A DNA stretch of 64,000 bases, taken from Paenibacillus alkalitolerans (lineage in GTDB: Bacteria; Bacillota; Bacilli; Paenibacillales; YIM-B00363). Positions 28,239 to 37,024 of this stretch are shown piece after piece. The notes below the pieces were generated by a model. That model worked only from the letters and a program-made list of their open reading frames with translations. It was not told the DNA's origin and did no database searches. Every line of letters begins with the position of its first letter. Within the stretch, counting starts at the first letter, position 1. Where the stretch lies: positions 695,767 to 759,766 of the forward strand of contig NZ_JAEMXM010000001.1 of the NCBI RefSeq assembly GCF_016482785.1, written 5' to 3'. A program made the position numbers and the translations under genes.

Positions 28239-29609
28239 CTACTCGGAACGCCGCAGCCGCGAATACAAGAAGTCTACGATGTGCATCACTTCCAACGTTT
28301 CCCGAGGCTTGTGCCTTTCGACGCCGAGCTTCATTTGGAGCAAACAGCCGGGATTGCTTGTAAGCAAGTAACGGGGATTCGTTTCGTTCGCATGACCCAT
28401 CTTGCGTTCCAATATTTGTCCCGCCATCTCCGGATTCGTGACATTGTATATCCCCGCGGATCCGCAGCAGCGGTCGGATTGCTCCATCTCGACGAACTCC
28501 GTTCCGGCGATTCGCTTCATCAATTGCCGCGGCGCGTCTCCAGTCTTCATCACATTGCGCAAATGACATGAGTCTTGGTATGTAATGCGAACCGGTTCCG
28601 GGTGGTTTTGGGAATCGGCTGCGTCAAGAGCGTCAGGCAGCCGTCCTTTGTCCACAACGAGTTGACTGACATCCTTCACCCGTTTAGCAAACGATATCGC
28701 GTCTTCTTTTACAGCGGAATCACCCTCAAGCAGATGATCGTACTCGACCAGAATGGCGCCGCACCCGCCGGCGTTGGAGACAATGTAATCGACATTCGCA
28801 TCTTTGAACGCTTGAACGTTGCGGCGGGCGAGCTCCCGCGCCGTGTCCGTCTCTCCGCTGTGCGCATGCAGCGCGCCGCAGCAGCCTTGCGCCGTCGGCA
28901 CGACGACCTCGAAGCCGGCTTCCGCAAGCAGCTTGGCCGTATTGACGTTCGTTTCGGTAAACAGAACGTCCATGATGCAGCCCCGAAACAATCCTACACG
29001 GGCGATGGGCTCTCCGCGTGCGGAAAGGAACGTTCCGATCCGGTCGGCCACCCCATTAGACGAAGCTTCAGGCAGCACGGCCTCCATTTCTCTTAAGTGC
29101 TTCGGCAAGATGCGCAGCAAACCGATCATACGAACCGCTGCCTGCACCCCGGAACGTTGGTAAAACCGGAGCAATCCGCCGAGCCGCTTCATTCTGCGCT
29201 CGTGCGGGAACAGATGGCGGAAAACCAGCGTTCTGATGCATGAGACCGCGGCCGTATGCTGCGGATGATCTTCGATCGCATCCCGCGCCTGCTCGATCAA
29301 TCGGCCGTATTTGACGTCAGCCGGACATACCGGTTCGCATGCCCGGCAGCCGAGGCAATGATTCATCTGTTCGCGGAACCGTTCATCCGGCGCCATCAGT
29401 CCGTCGGCGACGGCTTTCATAAGCGCGATGCGGCCGCGCGGCGATTCCGGCTCCAGACCGGTTTCTTGAAACGTCGGGCACGCCGGCAAACAAAAGCCGC
29501 ACCGCATGCAGTTCGTCAGTTGATCGTAATCCAGCTTCTGAAGCAGAGTGCGGGCAAGCGGATTATCGAGCACGATATCGGGCTTGCCTTCCTTATAACG
29601 TTCAACCAT
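28239..29609 (-). CDS. glcF: glycolate oxidase iron-sulfur subunit
   Basis: A 456-residue protein. Two 4Fe-4S clusters are bound by CMRCGFCLPACP (near residue 37) and CLGCRACEPVCP (near 88). Two CCG domains follow, each with a Cys-Cys-Gly (GCCGALHAHSG, RCCGSAGIYN), plus DSCHLRN. It transfers electrons from the FAD subunit GlcD during glycolate or lactate-like 2-hydroxy acid oxidation at the membrane. It overlaps glcD by 8 nt, so the two are translationally coupled. The pair corresponds to B. subtilis ysfC-ysfD (glcD-glcF). Confidence 0.93.
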   Translation of the reverse strand: MVERYKEGKPDIVLDNPLARTLLQKLDYDQLTNCMRCGFCLPACPTFQETGLEPESPRGRIALMKAVADGLMAPDERFREQMNHCLGCRACEPVCPADVKYGRLIEQARDAIEDHPQHTAAVSCIRTLVFRHLFPHERRMKRLGGLLRFYQRSGVQAAVRMIGLLRILPKHLREMEAVLPEASSNGVADRIGTFLSARGEPIARVGLFRGCIMDVLFTETNVNTAKLLAEAGFEVVVPTAQGCCGALHAHSGETDTARELARRNVQAFKDANVDYIVSNAGGCGAILVEYDHLLEGDSAVKEDAISFAKRVKDVSQLVVDKGRLPDALDAADSQNHPEPVRITYQDSCHLRNVMKTGDAPRQLMKRIAGTEFVEMEQSDRCCGSAGIYNVTNPEMAGQILERKMGHANETNPRYLLTSNPGCLLQMKLGVERHKPRETLEVMHIVDFLYSRLRRSE

Positions 29610-31020
29610 TCCGCTCTATCACCACTCTTCTGCGCGACTGCTTCGGGAACAGCTTGCCGGGGTTCAACAGTTGGTGCGGATCGAAAGCCGTCTTGATGCC
29701 TTTCATAACCTCAATGCCCGCCGCCCCGACCTTCCACTCAAGGTATGGCGCCTTGACGATTCCTACGCCGTGTTCTCCGGTAATGGTTCCCCCAAGCTCG
29801 ATCGCCGCTTCGAATATTTCCTCGAACGCTTGCTCCACGCGATGAATCTCTTCTTTATCCCGCGCATCGGTCGTTATCGTCGGATGCAGGTTTCCGTCGC
29901 CCGCATGGCCGAACGTTGCTACATGAACATTGTATTTCTTCGCGATTTCGTTAATGCGCCGCACCATATCGGCGATCTTCGAACGCGGTACGGTGGCGTC
30001 TTCAAGGATCGTCGTCGGCCGAATCCTGGCCAGCGCCGTGAACGCGCTTCTCCGCGCCGTCAACAGCTTCTCGGCTTCCTCCCTGGTCGAAGCCACCTCC
30101 ACACGCGACGCTTGCTCCTCCTCGCAAATCAAACGTATTTGCTCGATGTCTCTCTGCACCGTCTCGGGTTCGCCGTCTTGTTCGATCAGCAATATCGCAT
30201 CCATATCGCGAGGCAGTCCGAGCTTGGCGAAATCGTCGACGACCCGGATCGTCGGATTGTCCATAAATTCAAGCGTTGCGGGAATGATGCGCGCTTCGAT
30301 AATGGACGAAACGGTGCGGGCGGCGCCGTACATATCCTTGAACAACGCAAGCATCGTCTTCTTCGCTCTCGGTGGCGGGATCAGCTTCAACGTCGCTTCC
30401 GTAATGATCGCAAGCGTTCCTTCCGACCCCACTAACAGCTTAGTAAGGTCATATCCCGCCACATCCTTCATCAACTTGCCTCCCGTGCGGATGATTTCGC
30501 CGTTGGCCAGCACCGCTTCGAGGCCGATGACGTAGTCTTTCGTCGTTCCGTATTTCAAACCGCGCAAACCGCCCGAGCATTCCGCGATATTGCCGCCGAT
30601 CGTGGAAATGCGCATGCTGCTCGGATCCGGCGGATAAAACAACCCTGCCGCTTCGACGCGCTTAATGAATTCTGCGGTTATGAGTCCGGGCTGAACGGTT
30701 GCGGTCAAGTTTTCCAAATCGAGCTCCAGCAAGCGGTTCATCCGGTGCATCACCATGACGACCCCGCCCTGGACAGGCACCGTCCCCCCGCACAAGTTCG
30801 AACCCGAGCCGCGGCTGACGACGGGAATTCGATGCGCGGACAGAACTTTCATAATTTCCGATACCTGCTTCGTATCGGATGGGTAAATGACGCCGTCAGG
30901 CAGCGATTGCAGCATCGGAGTGCCGTCGTAGGAATGAGTGACAAGCGCTTCTTGATCGTTCCGGAAAGATTTCTCACCGACTATGTCTCTAAGCTGCCGG
31001 ACAATATTGAGGTCCAACAT
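29602..31020 (-). CDS. glcD: glycolate oxidase FAD-binding subunit
   Basis: A 472-residue member of the vanillyl-alcohol oxidase/FAD-linked oxidase family. The FAD-binding PCMH domain has PVVSRGSGSNLCGG, and the C-terminal cap ends with GTITGEHGVGIVK and LNPGKLFP. DPSSMRISTIGGNIAECSGG is typical of GlcD and D-lactate dehydrogenases. Length and pairing with glcF favour glycolate oxidase over stand-alone D-lactate dehydrogenase. It follows a degraded GH3 fragment, with 'ggaggg' just before its ATG. Confidence 0.93.
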   Translation of the reverse strand: MLDLNIVRQLRDIVGEKSFRNDQEALVTHSYDGTPMLQSLPDGVIYPSDTKQVSEIMKVLSAHRIPVVSRGSGSNLCGGTVPVQGGVVMVMHRMNRLLELDLENLTATVQPGLITAEFIKRVEAAGLFYPPDPSSMRISTIGGNIAECSGGLRGLKYGTTKDYVIGLEAVLANGEIIRTGGKLMKDVAGYDLTKLLVGSEGTLAIITEATLKLIPPPRAKKTMLALFKDMYGAARTVSSIIEARIIPATLEFMDNPTIRVVDDFAKLGLPRDMDAILLIEQDGEPETVQRDIEQIRLICEEEQASRVEVASTREEAEKLLTARRSAFTALARIRPTTILEDATVPRSKIADMVRRINEIAKKYNVHVATFGHAGDGNLHPTITTDARDKEEIHRVEQAFEEIFEAAIELGGTITGEHGVGIVKAPYLEWKVGAAGIEVMKGIKTAFDPHQLLNPGKLFPKQSRRRVVIERNG

Positions 31021-31022
31021 CG

Positions 31023-31308
31023 TTATATCCCTCCTTGAGGGTTTCGATCAATTGCCGATTCCGGCTTTGGCGGCTTATTCACCGCCTTGACGGCCGGATA
31101 TGCATCACCTAACGTCACCGGCAGTACGCCGCAGAACTCTATAATGCCCAGCAGCGCCTTCGCCGCGCTTTCGAGTGCCAACGGCCGCGCTTCGTATGCT
31201 GCCACGTATGCCGGGATATCGGGAACAGTCCGATTTTTTCCCGAAGCGTCATGCGTGCAAGCAACGTCTCCACGTCCAATCGTCTCACTTCCCCGGCAAA
31301 GTGTAAAT
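31023..31308 (-). pseudogene. probable GH3 (NagZ-like) glycosidase remnant with internal deletion and frameshift
   Basis: Read on the minus strand, one frame encodes VETLLARMTLREKIGLF, which is the N-terminal signature of glycoside hydrolase family 3. A second frame then encodes PDIPAYVAAYEARPLALESAAKALLGIIEF and GVLPVTLGDAYP, which resembles the C-terminal end of NagZ-type GH3 enzymes (Ala-Leu-Leu-Gly...Gly-x-Leu-Pro-Val). An intact gene would be about 1.6 kb. The remnant fits a large internal deletion plus a frame change. The 60-codon ORF 31023-31205 is its tail, not a real gene. Confidence 0.45.
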
Positions 31309-31473
31309 AGGTTGTCTGCGCCCTATCTAATGCGCACCTTCCTTATCCCATTCCGCAAGCACACGCCACAATCCTGCTTCTTCACCGATCATATTTCCGT
31401 TGGTACTTTTCGATCTGCTGGTAATTGTTCTATTAGATAAACCGTTCAAACCCTTCTAACTTGTGTAGTTAAA

Positions 31474-31520
31474 AAACATGGCAGCTTGCCGGCTGTCTCC
31501 TCCGGCAAGCTGCCATGTTT
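31474..31520 (-). terminator. strong intrinsic terminator
   Basis: A perfect 19-bp stem (31474-31492 with 31502-31520) and 9-nt loop. On the minus strand six T residues follow, and the epimerase stop codon overlaps the stem. Confidence 0.93.
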
Positions 31521-32371
31521 CATATGCTTGATTCGAAACCTTCCCGCCAAGTCGGATACACCGGCTCCCAACCATATTGCCTTCTCGCCTTCGCATTCGA
31601 AGCTCCGCGTTCCCAACCGCTGCATCCCGGTGCGTACTCCGGCTCCGGCGCACCGACCGCCGACGCATATACCGGGAGCCATATCGTCCCCGGCGCCGGT
31701 TCGTCATCCACTACGTTCACGGGACCGTTCGGCCATTCCAATGCAGCAAGTGCTGCCCGCGCCGCATCCTCTACATGCAAGAACGACGTAACGCCCTCCG
31801 TCGCTTTCATCTCCATTCGGCGCACTTTTTCGGCAATCATGCCGTTGCGGTCATACCAAGTCCCAGGACCGTATAGCATACCATAGCGAAGAATGACGTA
31901 TTCGGACATTTCGGCAACCGCCTTCTCTAAAGCAAGAACGCCGTTTACCGTCGTTTTTCTCGGCTCCTGAGCCTCAACATCCAGCGGAACCTCTTCCGTC
32001 GCAGGCCCTTCATCCGGCTCATATGTCCAAGATATGCTTTGGGCAATCATACGCCTTACGCCGGCCGAATGCGAAGCGTCAACCAGATTTCGTGTCCCCT
32101 CCTTTCTAATTCTTGCATTGTCCTCCAAGTTGTAGTCGCTTAATGATGTGAGCTGATGAATAACGACTTCCGGACGAACCTTGCTAAGTGCAGCGAAAAC
32201 CGCATCCCGGTCCAAAGCGTCGGCAACGATCGGCGCCGCGCCCATTGCTTTCATGGCTCTCTTGGACGCTTCGTTACGCGTCATTCCGTATACTTCATAT
32301 CCATTGCGTACCAACAAAGGAAGCAGCGAACGTCCGATTACGCCGGTTGCTCCCGCAACAAATATCTTCAT
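31520..32371 (-). CDS. NAD(P)-dependent epimerase/reductase (extended SDR family)
   Basis: A 283-residue protein. The ATG at 32371 follows GGGAGGTG and starts MKIFVAGATGVIGRSLLPLL, the GxxGxxG dinucleotide motif; an 84-residue in-frame extension upstream has no protein-like content and is rejected. The middle contains VVIHQLTSL and ISWTYEPDEGPATEEVPLD. The usual active-site YxxxK is not apparent: the equivalent region reads TTVNGVLALEKAV. Sugar-nucleotide epimerases usually keep that Tyr, so this may be an atypical reductase or NmrA-like redox sensor. It is transcribed alone with its own terminator. Confidence 0.8.
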   Translation of the reverse strand: MKIFVAGATGVIGRSLLPLLVRNGYEVYGMTRNEASKRAMKAMGAAPIVADALDRDAVFAALSKVRPEVVIHQLTSLSDYNLEDNARIRKEGTRNLVDASHSAGVRRMIAQSISWTYEPDEGPATEEVPLDVEAQEPRKTTVNGVLALEKAVAEMSEYVILRYGMLYGPGTWYDRNGMIAEKVRRMEMKATEGVTSFLHVEDAARAALAALEWPNGPVNVVDDEPAPGTIWLPVYASAVGAPEPEYAPGCSGWERGASNAKARRQYGWEPVYPTWREGFESSI

Positions 32372-32499
32372 AGTCGCACCTCCCGCAAATAAGACAAGAA
32401 TGAGCACGGATTTGTGACATCTGAATCGGAAAACCGCGCTACATTTTGCTGGCGAGGAATCGGTTCGTCCCGTGTACAGCGGTTCTGGTTCATCCTTCA

Positions 32500-32690
32500 T
32501 CTGCAGCGGTACGTTATGCCGCAACAATAGACAAACTATTGTTCTCCTCACTGTTGCGGCAAATTTTTCCGCTGCACAACGGTTAAACCGCTCTTGGCGC
32601 CTGATTTGTCGGAGGAGCGGCAATTTTTGCCGCTGTGTTTCAACAAATATCGGAATTCGCTCTGCAGCGGCAATTCTTACCTCTATTCAG
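32500..32690. repeat. intergenic cluster of GCGGCAA-type inverted repeats
   Basis: The 32372-32694 gap holds several related palindromic elements: GCCGCAACA (32518-32526) pairs with TGTTGCGGC (32552-32560), with a nested ACAATAG/CTATTGT pair. GCGGCAAATTTTTCCGC and GCGGCAATTTTTGCCGC follow, and a partial copy, GCAGCGGCAATTCTT. The repeated unit GCGGCAATTTTTGCCGC folds on itself. No ORF covers the region. These look like dispersed repeat or terminator-type elements. Confidence 0.6.
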
Positions 32691-32694
32691 GCGC

Positions 32695-33486
32695 CTATTC
32701 AACTACATACAAAGCCTTCAGCAGCACCATCGACTCTTCCGGCACGTAGTACTTGAACTTGTTGTCGCTTATAGCGCCAAGGAGCTGGCGGCGAATCGGA
32801 TCCGCGTCCTTCAGCAGCCGCTCCGAAGCTTGATGATAATCGATCGGCCGCATCCAGATCGGACTGTACCCTAAAAACAGCTGGCGTCTTGTATATTCCG
32901 AATGATTCGGGGAACCCGCATGCCACAAGTTTTGCGCAAATATAAACACATCGCCGGGCTTGCCGCACACCTGCACCTCTTCCTTCAGCTTTTGCCGCAC
33001 ATCGGTATGGTTCGGGTTATAAGGCTTGTTATGACTCCCCGGAATTACTTTCGTATTGCCCCGGTTCGGCTCGGACATGTCGCTCAAAATATAGCATGTT
33101 TTGATATAGAAAGTGGGTGTTATGCCGTTGATCTTCGGAAACTGCGGATGAGGGCCGTCCTGATGCCAGTCGATAAAGCTGTTCGTATTCGTCTCCAAAT
33201 CGTCTGGATTAGGCTTACGAACCGTCAAATGAGAGATATGAAGCTGAATATTGTATCCTAACAAGTTCACTATTAAAGGCAGCACGACGGGTTCGTCAAT
33301 GAGAGATAAAAACTCCGGATGCCGTTCCACACTGTTATAAATGTTGTAAGAGAGACTTTCCTCTTCTTCTTCGAGCACCGAATCGACCGCTTCGTTCAAT
33401 CGCTTCACTTTTTCCTCGGAAAGCACGTTGCGAAGAATTAAGAATCCTTCTCCCATGAATTGCTTCTTCAGCGCAGTAATATCCAT
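32695..33486 (-). CDS. phytanoyl-CoA dioxygenase (PhyH) family protein
   Basis: A 263-residue Fe(II)/2-oxoglutarate-dependent oxygenase-like protein. Metal ligands are visible as DWHQDGPHPQF (HxD near residue 103) and LWHAGSPNH (distal His near residue 195). An Arg in EYTRRQLFLGYSP fits 2-oxoglutarate binding. Bacterial PhyH proteins hydroxylate varied small molecules, and the substrate here is unknown. It starts 12 nt after the stop of the solute-binding protein gene and is probably the last gene of that importer operon, which hints that it acts on an imported compound. Confidence 0.87.
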   Translation of the reverse strand: MDITALKKQFMGEGFLILRNVLSEEKVKRLNEAVDSVLEEEEESLSYNIYNSVERHPEFLSLIDEPVVLPLIVNLLGYNIQLHISHLTVRKPNPDDLETNTNSFIDWHQDGPHPQFPKINGITPTFYIKTCYILSDMSEPNRGNTKVIPGSHNKPYNPNHTDVRQKLKEEVQVCGKPGDVFIFAQNLWHAGSPNHSEYTRRQLFLGYSPIWMRPIDYHQASERLLKDADPIRRQLLGAISDNKFKYYVPEESMVLLKALYVVE

Positions 33487-33498
33487 ATTGATCCCATA

Positions 33499-35067
33499 TT
33501 ATTTACCGTAACCGAGCGCTTTCAATTGTTCGTTGGCAGCATCCAACAAAGCCTTGTAATTCATCGTCGTTTCGAGCGTGTTCAGGAATGCGTCATATTC
33601 GTCCAGCGTCCGCTTCCCATATACGAACTTTGCCAGTTCCTCTTCGATGTACCGGTCGGCATCCGCGGCGGAATAGCCTTCCGGAATGTCGACAAATCCG
33701 TTCAATGCCTCGATGCGCGGTTGATCGTTGGCAAACTTGATATAATCCGCTTGAGCAGCGAATTTCGTCTGCAAATATTCCATTTCGGGTCTGCCGGTAA
33801 ATTGATACAGCCATGAGTAGCCTACTTCACCGATTTTATCCGTCGGAACGACCTTCCCGCCGTCGACCGTAAAATGCGTCCCTTCGACTCCGTACTGAAC
33901 GAGATTCGATCCTCCATCCGGATCCGAAATATAATTGAGAAGATCGAAGATTCGCTGCAGTTTCTCCGGATCTTTCTCGAGAGCTTTCGGAATCGCATAG
34001 CGTCCGGGAGAATTTCCAATATCCCAAGGGCCGTCGAATTGTCCACCGGGTCCTTTCGGAGGCGCGATCTGAATCCATTCCGCTTTCGGGTTGACGGTTT
34101 TGATCTGTTCGACAAATTGTTCTTTTGTCATAGCCGGCCAGTCGATATAGACGATGCCTACCTGTCCCTTGATCGCTTTCTCCTGATGCTGCAATGCCGT
34201 GTTCGCAAGCAGCTCGGGATCGACGAAACCGGAATCGATCATCTGCCGGATGAACTCGAGCGCGTCTTTCATCGCCGGATCGTATAATGCATTGACAATT
34301 GTGCCGTCTTTTTCGTAGAAGTTGGCGGGCACCGGCATTCCTACCCCGAAGGCGCCGAACACCGGAGCGAACGCTTCGAGTTTTCTGCCCGTCAACCCGT
34401 ACGTATCCTTCTTTCCGTTTCCGTCCGGATCGCCTTCCGTGAACGCAATGGACACCTCCAGCAATTCTTCGATCGTCTCCGGCACCTTCAACTGCAATTT
34501 ATCCAGCCAATCTTTCCGGATAAAATACGTAGTATACGGTATTTGCGGCGATTTGGAGATCGCGTATACTTTTCCGCCCACCATCCCCTTCTTCAAACTG
34601 TCTTCCCCGATAAACGATTTCATTTGCGACAATTTGTCCATATACGGCGTCAAATCGAGGAGCAGTCCTTGCTTCGAAAATTGCAGAAGCTGCGTACGGT
34701 CCAAACTGAATAAATCGGGGAAATTTCCGGAGGACATCCGCACGTTCAACTGGTTTTTATAATCGTCGCCCGAAGGGTACACCGTCAAATTCAAATCGAT
34801 ATTCAACGCTTTATCCAATTGCTGCTTTATAATATCTTTGTCCGGCGGCGGCAAATTGCTCCCGGGTTCGATGATTTCGAGTTTAATCGTTTTTTTGGAA
34901 TTCTCAACTTCGGATTTGCCGCTCTCTTCATTTGTTGAACCGGGCTGATCCGATTGTCCGGCACCCGGTGCCGCCGTTTGTTCGGCGCCTCCGCCACCTC
35001 CGCAGCCGGCAAGAAGCGAACCGGACAGCAAGATGAACGATAATAGGATAACAGTCAGTTTCCGCAT
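33499..35067 (-). CDS. extracellular solute-binding lipoprotein, LplA-like
   Basis: A 522-residue protein. ATG 35067 follows AAGGGG; a start six codons upstream lacks a ribosome binding site. The lipoprotein signal ends LLSGSLLAGC, followed by a Gly run and a Ser/Glu/Thr-rich spacer. The mature domain has the large LplA-type sequence: FPDLFSLDRTQLLQFSKQGLLLDLTPYMDKL, AISKSPQIPYTTYFIRKDWLDKL and ITRPE-like later segments, and GNPDGNGKKDTYGLTG (seen as DPDGNGKKDTYGLTG), a signature of this oligosaccharide-binding group. It delivers a saccharide to the two permeases encoded upstream. The ATPase is not local, as is usual for the family, which uses a shared MsmX-type ATPase. Confidence 0.9.
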   Translation of the reverse strand: MRKLTVILLSFILLSGSLLAGCGGGGGAEQTAAPGAGQSDQPGSTNEESGKSEVENSKKTIKLEIIEPGSNLPPPDKDIIKQQLDKALNIDLNLTVYPSGDDYKNQLNVRMSSGNFPDLFSLDRTQLLQFSKQGLLLDLTPYMDKLSQMKSFIGEDSLKKGMVGGKVYAISKSPQIPYTTYFIRKDWLDKLQLKVPETIEELLEVSIAFTEGDPDGNGKKDTYGLTGRKLEAFAPVFGAFGVGMPVPANFYEKDGTIVNALYDPAMKDALEFIRQMIDSGFVDPELLANTALQHQEKAIKGQVGIVYIDWPAMTKEQFVEQIKTVNPKAEWIQIAPPKGPGGQFDGPWDIGNSPGRYAIPKALEKDPEKLQRIFDLLNYISDPDGGSNLVQYGVEGTHFTVDGGKVVPTDKIGEVGYSWLYQFTGRPEMEYLQTKFAAQADYIKFANDQPRIEALNGFVDIPEGYSAADADRYIEEELAKFVYGKRTLDEYDAFLNTLETTMNYKALLDAANEQLKALGYGK

Positions 35068-35140
35068 GTCTTTTAACCCCTTCATTGTTTTTTATTGAAT
35101 GAGCGCCGCATCGCTGGCCAGTTACAATGCGCCGCCCAAA

Positions 35141-36001
35141 TTAACCTTTGATCGAGCCGAGCAGCATCCCTTTCGTGAAATGCTTCTGTATGAACGGATA
35201 CACGACGATGACAGGCAAACTGGCGATCATTACCGAAGCCATCTGCATCGTCTGCGTAGGCATCATGTTTTCCGCGTTTTCCAAGGGCTGCTGGCTTTGC
35301 ATCAAAATTTCGCGCACAACGACCTGCAGCGGGAATAACGTTCGGTCCGTGACATAGAAGATCGCTTGAAAAAATTCGTTCCAATGACCGACGAGGTAAA
35401 ACAATCCGACGGTCAGGATCACCGGAACGGAAAGCGGCGCCACAATCTGAAGCAGGATACGGAATTCCTTCGCCCCGTCCATTCTGGCGGACTCGAACAG
35501 CTCCTCGGGAAGCCCTTCGAAGAAGCTCTTCATGATCAGTACATTAAAGCTCCATACCGCGTTCGGCAATATCATCGCCCAAACCGTATCGAGGAGCCCG
35601 ACCTCCTTCACGGTCAAGTAAGTCGGAATCAATCCTCCGTTAAACAACAAGGTAAACACGATCATGAGCAGAAATATTTGTCTCCCCGGCAGGTTTTTAC
35701 GGCTTAGCGGATACGCCATCAATCCTGTCAGCACAAGATTGACGGCGGTTCCGACAATGGTGATAAACACGGTCACTTGGAACGCCTGCGGAATATTCGA
35801 TTCGGTGAGCAGCTTTAGATAAGCGGAGAAAGTGATTTCCCTCGGGAATAAAATGAATCCTCCGTTACGCAGCACCTCCCCAAACGGCGTTATCGATACC
35901 GACACGACATACATAAGCGGAAATATGGCGGCGAGACCGCATACGGCAAGAATCGAATAGACGAACGTATTAAAAATTTTGTCTTCCAAGCTTCTCACCA
36001 T
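35141..36001 (-). CDS. carbohydrate ABC transporter permease, LplC type
   Basis: A 286-residue inner-membrane protein with six predicted helices. The EAA loop is EELFESARMDGAKEFRILLQIVAPLSVP (about residues 170-197), which docks the ATPase. The N-terminal SLEDKIFNTFVYSILAVCGLAAIFPLMYVVSVSI is typical of LplC/YtcP permeases. It overlaps the LplB-type gene by 7 nt and lies 73 nt before the solute-binding gene. It forms a heterodimer with the LplB-type permease. Confidence 0.92.
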   Translation of the reverse strand: MVRSLEDKIFNTFVYSILAVCGLAAIFPLMYVVSVSITPFGEVLRNGGFILFPREITFSAYLKLLTESNIPQAFQVTVFITIVGTAVNLVLTGLMAYPLSRKNLPGRQIFLLMIVFTLLFNGGLIPTYLTVKEVGLLDTVWAMILPNAVWSFNVLIMKSFFEGLPEELFESARMDGAKEFRILLQIVAPLSVPVILTVGLFYLVGHWNEFFQAIFYVTDRTLFPLQVVVREILMQSQQPLENAENMMPTQTMQMASVMIASLPVIVVYPFIQKHFTKGMLLGSIKG

Positions 36002-36906
36002 ATGCCCTCACCCCATCTCTTTGCCATTCGGTTCGCCAATAAGACGAGAATCAAGCCTATTGCGGATTTAAATAAGCCGACCGCGGATGCAAGGCTGAAA
36101 TTCATTTGCTGCAAACCTGTTCGATACACCCACGTATCCAAAATATCCGCTACAGGATACACTTGAATGTTGTAAAGAATATAGATTTGATCGAACCCTG
36201 CGTCCATGAGGTGGCCCAATTTCAAAATAAACAGCAGGATGATGACATTTCGAATGCCGGGAAGCGTAATGTGCCATATCATCAGGAGACGGCTAGCGCC
36301 GTCGACCCTCGCTGCTTCGTATAACATTGGGTCGATCCCCGCGATGGCCGCCAAGTAAATAATCGCGCCCCATCCTAGGTTTTGCCACACTTCCGAGCCA
36401 ACGAGTATGCTTCGGAAATAATCGGTAGAAGTCATGAACGGAATCGATTCCCCGCCCGCCTCAACGATCCATCGGTTGACGAGTCCCCCGTTTTGCGATA
36501 ACAACGCCAGCAATATCCCGTAGATGATAACCCATGAAAGAAAGTGAGGCATGTAGGTGAGCGTTTGCACAACGGACTTCAACCATCGAATGCGGCATTC
36601 GTTCAATAATAACGCGAGCATGATCGGAGGAATCATACCCCAGATCAGCTTATAAAAACTGATCAACAGCGTATTGGTGAGCAGCTGCTCGAAATAAGGC
36701 GAATTGTAAAACGTTTGAAAATGTTTATACCATGGACTCGCCCACGGACTTCCGGCAATTCCTTCCATAATGGCGAAATCCTTGAAAGCGATAATGACTC
36801 CGTACATAGGGTAATATCGAAAAATAATGTAGTAAATTACGCCGGGTAACAACATCAAATAGAACGCCCGGAATTTCCACACCGTTCTCCACATTGCGGC
36901 GCCCAT
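35995..36906 (-). CDS. carbohydrate ABC transporter permease, LplB type
   Basis: A 303-residue protein with six predicted helices. FRYYPMYGVIIAFKDF near residue 30 and the EAA loop DPMLYEAARVDGASRLLMIWHITLPG (about 205-230) identify an LplB/YtrA-type permease. It is the first gene of the permease-permease-binding protein-PhyH operon and has AAGGAGG just before the start. A cre-like CcpA site lies between the promoter and this start, so carbon catabolite repression is likely. Confidence 0.92.
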   Translation of the reverse strand: MGAAMWRTVWKFRAFYLMLLPGVIYYIIFRYYPMYGVIIAFKDFAIMEGIAGSPWASPWYKHFQTFYNSPYFEQLLTNTLLISFYKLIWGMIPPIMLALLLNECRIRWLKSVVQTLTYMPHFLSWVIIYGILLALLSQNGGLVNRWIVEAGGESIPFMTSTDYFRSILVGSEVWQNLGWGAIIYLAAIAGIDPMLYEAARVDGASRLLMIWHITLPGIRNVIILLFILKLGHLMDAGFDQIYILYNIQVYPVADILDTWVYRTGLQQMNFSLASAVGLFKSAIGLILVLLANRMAKRWGEGIW

Positions 36907-36924
36907 GAAATCCTCCTTATCAGT

Positions 36925-36958
36925 TTGAATACGCTTTCAACTTAGCGGTTTCAGTATA
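36925..36958 (-). promoter_or_regulatory. predicted cre (CcpA) site and -10 box before the importer operon
   Basis: On the minus strand TTGAAAGCGTATTCAA (36940-36925) fits the CcpA consensus WTGNAANCGNWNNCW at every defined position and is nearly palindromic. It ends 18 nt before the permease start. TATACT at 36958-36953 is a good -10 box, placing the start of transcription just upstream of cre, a roadblock arrangement. The -35 box is weak. Confidence 0.65.
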
Positions 36959-37024
36959 ACTGACTGACTCTTTGCGCCGATATACAGAAAACGTGTAAAA
37001 GTGTTCGAAAAAATAACATCTTTG

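Noticed and set aside
25534-32700. Insertion-sequence scar explaining the three gene remnants
   Set aside because: No transposase fragment, terminal inverted repeats or target duplications were found.
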